From NAK82 sp036172345 (lineage in GTDB: Bacteria > Chloroflexota > Anaerolineae > 4572-78 > NAK82): a DNA stretch of 9,634 bases. The DNA lies in assembly GCA_036172345.1 (NCBI GenBank), contig JASFBB010000114.1, positions 1-9,634 of the forward strand, written 5' to 3'. Below, in pieces: positions 6,893 through 9,634 of the stretch. The notes below the pieces were generated by a model. That model was not told the DNA's origin. It ran no database searches and worked only from the letters and a program-made list of their open reading frames with translations. Positions within the stretch are counted from its first letter, which is position 1. Each line of letters opens with the position of its first letter. A program made the translations under genes and the position numbers.

Positions 6893-9073
6893 CTACGGCC
6901 CCCAAGCGATGCGTTCTTCAAGCCAACCACGCGAGTTGCGTATATCAGCGGCCACCACGCCATCGATCGATCCCTCTAGCGCGAAGAGAGGGCGCTGGTT
7001 ATCCCCATCTGCATCCATCACCCACAGCTCCCATATGCCGTCACGATTGGAGACGAAGGCGATCATCTTGCCATCTGGGGACCAGACGGGCAGACCATCG
7101 TCTGCCTCGTCGATGGTGAGTTGCATCAAATTGCTTCCATCCACCTCCACTCGGTAGATATCCCAATTTCCCTTACGGCGCGACATGAACACGACCTGTT
7201 GTCCATCAGGAGAGACATCCGGGTTAGTATCGCCTGGGTCTTGGGTAATCTGTTGTGGAAAGCTACCATCCAAGTTGCTGATGATCAACCCACATGCGTT
7301 CCCCACACATCCTTGATAGACAAAGCGGGTACCATCCACCCAAGCGGGCGATTGTCCTTGGATTGGAGCGCTCTCACGGCGCAATACTTCATAGCGGTCG
7401 CTGACAGTACGGTAGACAGCGGCCGGCTCCCCTGCTTCGCGCGAGTGGAACAAGAACATTTGGCCATCGGGAGCGAATACGGGCCGCGCTGCTTCAAAGT
7501 GCACGTTGAAACGCCATTCGGGCCCACCGGAGATAGCGCGCTCGATCAAACCACGATTGTCATGTCTCCACGACCGAAAGACGATGCGCTGACCGTCGAA
7601 GTTCACATCGGGCTGGCTGGCATCCTCAACAACTCGGTCTCGCCGATTGTCACTTAGATCCACAGCATAAATGTGATAGGTCTGCCTCTCGGCATCGAAG
7701 ACCGGGAAGAAGAGACGCCCCTGGAGAGGCGACGGGTTGCGTGCCTGAGGCACATTACGGGACACATATTCGGGCAGTAGAAGCGGAGTTGGTGAGCCCT
7801 CCGCGATTGGAGCGACAGTGACCCCAGGTGTAGTAGCTTCGATGGCAGGGATACTCGATGTCGGTGAGGGAGCTATGGGTGCACTTATCGTATTTGTAGG
7901 TGTTGCAGGGGCGGGTGTCACAGTAGGCGTCGGGGTCGGTACGATCGCAATCGATTCACCGCGCGGAACCCACAGCTTAATGTTGTCGAAGCTGACCACC
8001 AAGTTGGGCTCCGAAAACGTATTGGCAAAGACCCCAAAGTTACCATGAGAGAGGGAGCCATCCGTCACCCACCCCAACTCTACACCATTGGCGAATATAC
8101 GAATGCGCGCACCCAAAGCTTCCACCATCAGCCGATTGGTCGCTTGACCAACGTTCAGGACTGGGGAAGGGGTCCAAGGGATTAGGGTGGTCCATTCGCC
8201 ACGGAAGAATTTGCTGAGCAGGAAATATCCCTCGCCAGACACATCGAAACGATAGTAGTTTTCGCGATCCTGGAAACGGAACAAAACGCCGTATCCGTTG
8301 TTGTTGGGCCCGGACTCTTGGGTTGCTTCTACTTCAAGCCGGAAGTCCGCAACATCGCGATTAGCCAATCCCCAAGCGACCAAATTGCTGGTCATCACCT
8401 CGATGTAATATTTATTGTTACCATACTGCTTGACAGTATAGCGGTCGAACGCGTCGTCCCAACCGCTGCCGTGATTACTGAAGTCATCCTGGTAAGCGAG
8501 TATGAACTCACTTGACGTGAGATCTACTGCGACAGGGGTCGGCCCAGGGATTAGCCACACCTGGTTCCAATCCCCCGTGGCAATGAAGATCACAAACAAC
8601 AACAGTGCTACACTGAGCAAGCTTCCCAGGGCAATCAAAACCCAATTCCATACTGGTATGTTAGTGGAAGACCGTGTACGCATCGGAACCGCCTCGGGAA
8701 GCCGCAGCACGGTAGCCGCCTCAACTTGTCCACCAGCACCTACCCGAGAGGGATGGAAGATCATCTCGGTATCGCCTATCTGGATATGATCGTCAGGGCG
8801 AAGTGCCTTGCCAACGCTGACACGTCTCCCATTGACAAAGGTGCCGTTGGCACTGTTCTGGTCGCGGATCACCCATCGGCCGTTATCCAACTCAATGACA
8901 GCGTGGTACCGAGATACGCGTGGATCGGTCAGCACCAGCTCATTGTCGCGTTCTCGCCCGATGCGCGTTCTGAGCTTCAGCCGCACAATGCGCCCTTGCT
9001 CATTGCCCTGCACAATCTCCAACAGTGGAGTTGCAGGGACTCCTACCACGGTGGAGCCTTGGTCTTGGATCAT
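6893..9073 (-). CDS. FHA domain, transmembrane helix, LamG/DUF1080-like domain and PD40 beta-propeller protein
   Basis: This 726-residue protein joins four modules. Residues about 17-107 are an FHA domain with the phosphothreonine-binding signature: G39-R40, S54-R55-x-H57, N76-G77-T78 and N81-G82. A single helix (about 142-167) crosses the membrane. Residues about 190-370 begin LAYQDDFSNHGSGW and resemble the LamG or 3-keto-disaccharide-hydrolase (DUF1080) lectin-like sandwich. A Thr/Pro linker (about 376-432) leads to a TolB-like PD40 propeller (about 440-726) with repeats such as FAPDGQMFLF, SPDGQQVVFMSRRKGNWDIY and SPDGKMIAFVSNRDGIWELW. The FHA end should be cytoplasmic and the rest external. 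The only cysteines are C589 and C594, a possible disulfide. ATG 9073 has no clear Shine-Dalgarno site and lies 12 bases after the previous stop, so translational coupling is likely. Family and topology are firm; ligand and partner kinase are unknown. Confidence 0.9.
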   Translation of the reverse strand: MIQDQGSTVVGVPATPLLEIVQGNEQGRIVRLKLRTRIGRERDNELVLTDPRVSRYHAVIELDNGRWVIRDQNSANGTFVNGRRVSVGKALRPDDHIQIGDTEMIFHPSRVGAGGQVEAATVLRLPEAVPMRTRSSTNIPVWNWVLIALGSLLSVALLLFVIFIATGDWNQVWLIPGPTPVAVDLTSSEFILAYQDDFSNHGSGWDDAFDRYTVKQYGNNKYYIEVMTSNLVAWGLANRDVADFRLEVEATQESGPNNNGYGVLFRFQDRENYYRFDVSGEGYFLLSKFFRGEWTTLIPWTPSPVLNVGQATNRLMVEALGARIRIFANGVELGWVTDGSLSHGNFGVFANTFSEPNLVVSFDNIKLWVPRGESIAIVPTPTPTVTPAPATPTNTISAPIAPSPTSSIPAIEATTPGVTVAPIAEGSPTPLLLPEYVSRNVPQARNPSPLQGRLFFPVFDAERQTYHIYAVDLSDNRRDRVVEDASQPDVNFDGQRIVFRSWRHDNRGLIERAISGGPEWRFNVHFEAARPVFAPDGQMFLFHSREAGEPAAVYRTVSDRYEVLRRESAPIQGQSPAWVDGTRFVYQGCVGNACGLIISNLDGSFPQQITQDPGDTNPDVSPDGQQVVFMSRRKGNWDIYRVEVDGSNLMQLTIDEADDGLPVWSPDGKMIAFVSNRDGIWELWVMDADGDNQRPLFALEGSIDGVVAADIRNSRGWLEERIAWGP
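7778..7948 (-). repeat. Thr/Pro/Ala linker-coding region in the FHA gene
   Basis: This encodes residues about 376-432 of the FHA protein (IVPTPTPTVTPAPATP and following), a disordered stalk between the lectin-like domain and the propeller. It is the same style of linker as in the M23 protein and the UPF0182 tail but more degenerate, with no exact tandem unit. Confidence 0.6.
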
Positions 9074-9085
9074 GTCGTCTAAAGC

Positions 9086-9634
9086 TCACGGACCCCAAGA
9101 GATACGTTCAGTTGTCCAGTCGCGCATACCACTGCCCCACCCAGGCAAAATAATCGACAATGGCTTCGCCTCACCACCATCACTCGGCACTACCCATACC
9201 CCCCAACGACCACCTCTCGTCGACACAAATGCCACCCATCGCCCATCCGGCGACAAGGTGCCCAACCCATCCTCCCCAGGATGATTGCTCAGATTGACCA
9301 CCGGCCCTCCCACAATGCCCGTCACATACACCTCCCAGTTGCCATCCCGTAGACTCATAAACACCAGCCGATCCCCCTTGGTGTCCGTGGGAATGTCATC
9401 CCGATCGGTGATCTTAGTCGGAACACTGTAGCCCGTCGCACCAGCCGTCGCCCAAGAAGGTGTACGCCAGATGCCACAAATGCTCCCCCCACTGCCCCCC
9501 AGCCAGATGTCACACCCACGAAACAAAATATAATCATCCGCCGCCCACAACGGGAAAAGCGGCTGTTCGCGAAACACATCCCCCGCAATGATCAACCTGC
9601 TCGCCACTACATTCGTCTCCGGCTTCGCCAACCA
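9086..9634 (-). CDS. PD40/TolB-like beta-propeller protein, C-terminal part (5' end outside window)
   Basis: The minus-strand frame is open from the window edge to TGA 9086-9088, giving 182 residues of the C-terminal part. A TTG near the edge is internal and is not the start. PD40 repeats are visible: GDRLVFMSLRDGNWEVYVT, then LSPDGRWVAFVSTRGGRWGVWVVPSDGG. The end, TTERISWGP, matches LEERIAWGP at the end of the next protein, and both have just two cysteines in a comparable propeller position, so they are paralogs. PD40 propellers bind ligands or proteins and usually act outside the cytoplasmic membrane. I cannot tell whether the missing part carries an FHA domain or membrane helix. It is the first visible gene of the leftward cluster, 12 bases before the FHA gene. 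Confidence 0.85.
   Translation of the reverse strand, partial: WLAKPETNVVASRLIIAGDVFREQPLFPLWAADDYILFRGCDIWLGGSGGSICGIWRTPSWATAGATGYSVPTKITDRDDIPTDTKGDRLVFMSLRDGNWEVYVTGIVGGPVVNLSNHPGEDGLGTLSPDGRWVAFVSTRGGRWGVWVVPSDGGEAKPLSIILPGWGSGMRDWTTERISWGP

Overview
The window looks like chromosomal DNA from a Chloroflexota bacterium (Chloroflexia, Anaerolineae or Caldilineae type). The evidence is the style of the proteins: long Thr/Pro (TPT) linkers, an FHA protein fused to a 'DDFS..GSGW' lectin-like domain and a PD40 propeller, a UPF0182 membrane protein, and an amidase joined to a glycosidase-like barrel and an NBR1-like Ig domain. I recognise this combination from that phylum, but no marker gene here fixes the lineage. 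Base composition is moderate to high GC and fairly even. I see no tRNA, rRNA, CRISPR array, insertion sequence or phage gene.

Layout. Bases 1-392 (+) are the C-terminal third of imidazolonepropionase (HutI, histidine degradation), cut by the window edge. A 219-base intergenic stretch follows. Bases 612-2810 (+) encode a four-part wall-active protein: a TIM-barrel glycosidase-like domain that lacks the expected glutamates, an NBR1-like Ig domain, an intact zinc amidase (PGRP/T7-lysozyme type), and a C-terminal piece resembling half of a cell-wall-binding repeat (CWB2). It converges, with a 9-base gap, on a leftward cluster covering the rest of the window. Read in the direction of transcription, that cluster holds the end of a PD40 propeller protein (9634-9086), an FHA-TM-lectin-propeller protein (9073-6893), an M23 (LytM) endopeptidase with a membrane anchor and TPT stalk (6877-5681), and a seven-helix UPF0182 protein (5609-2820). 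The gaps are 12, 15 and 71 bases, so it is probably one operon whose promoter lies outside the window.

How they may work together (inference). The FHA domain should sit in the cytoplasm and read phosphothreonine, while its lectin-like and propeller domains sit outside the membrane. Downstream come a wall endopeptidase and a large membrane protein with an extensive external domain, and a wall amidase lies on the opposite strand. This fits a cell-envelope sensing and remodelling locus, possibly controlled by a Ser/Thr kinase encoded elsewhere. HutI appears to be an unrelated neighbour.
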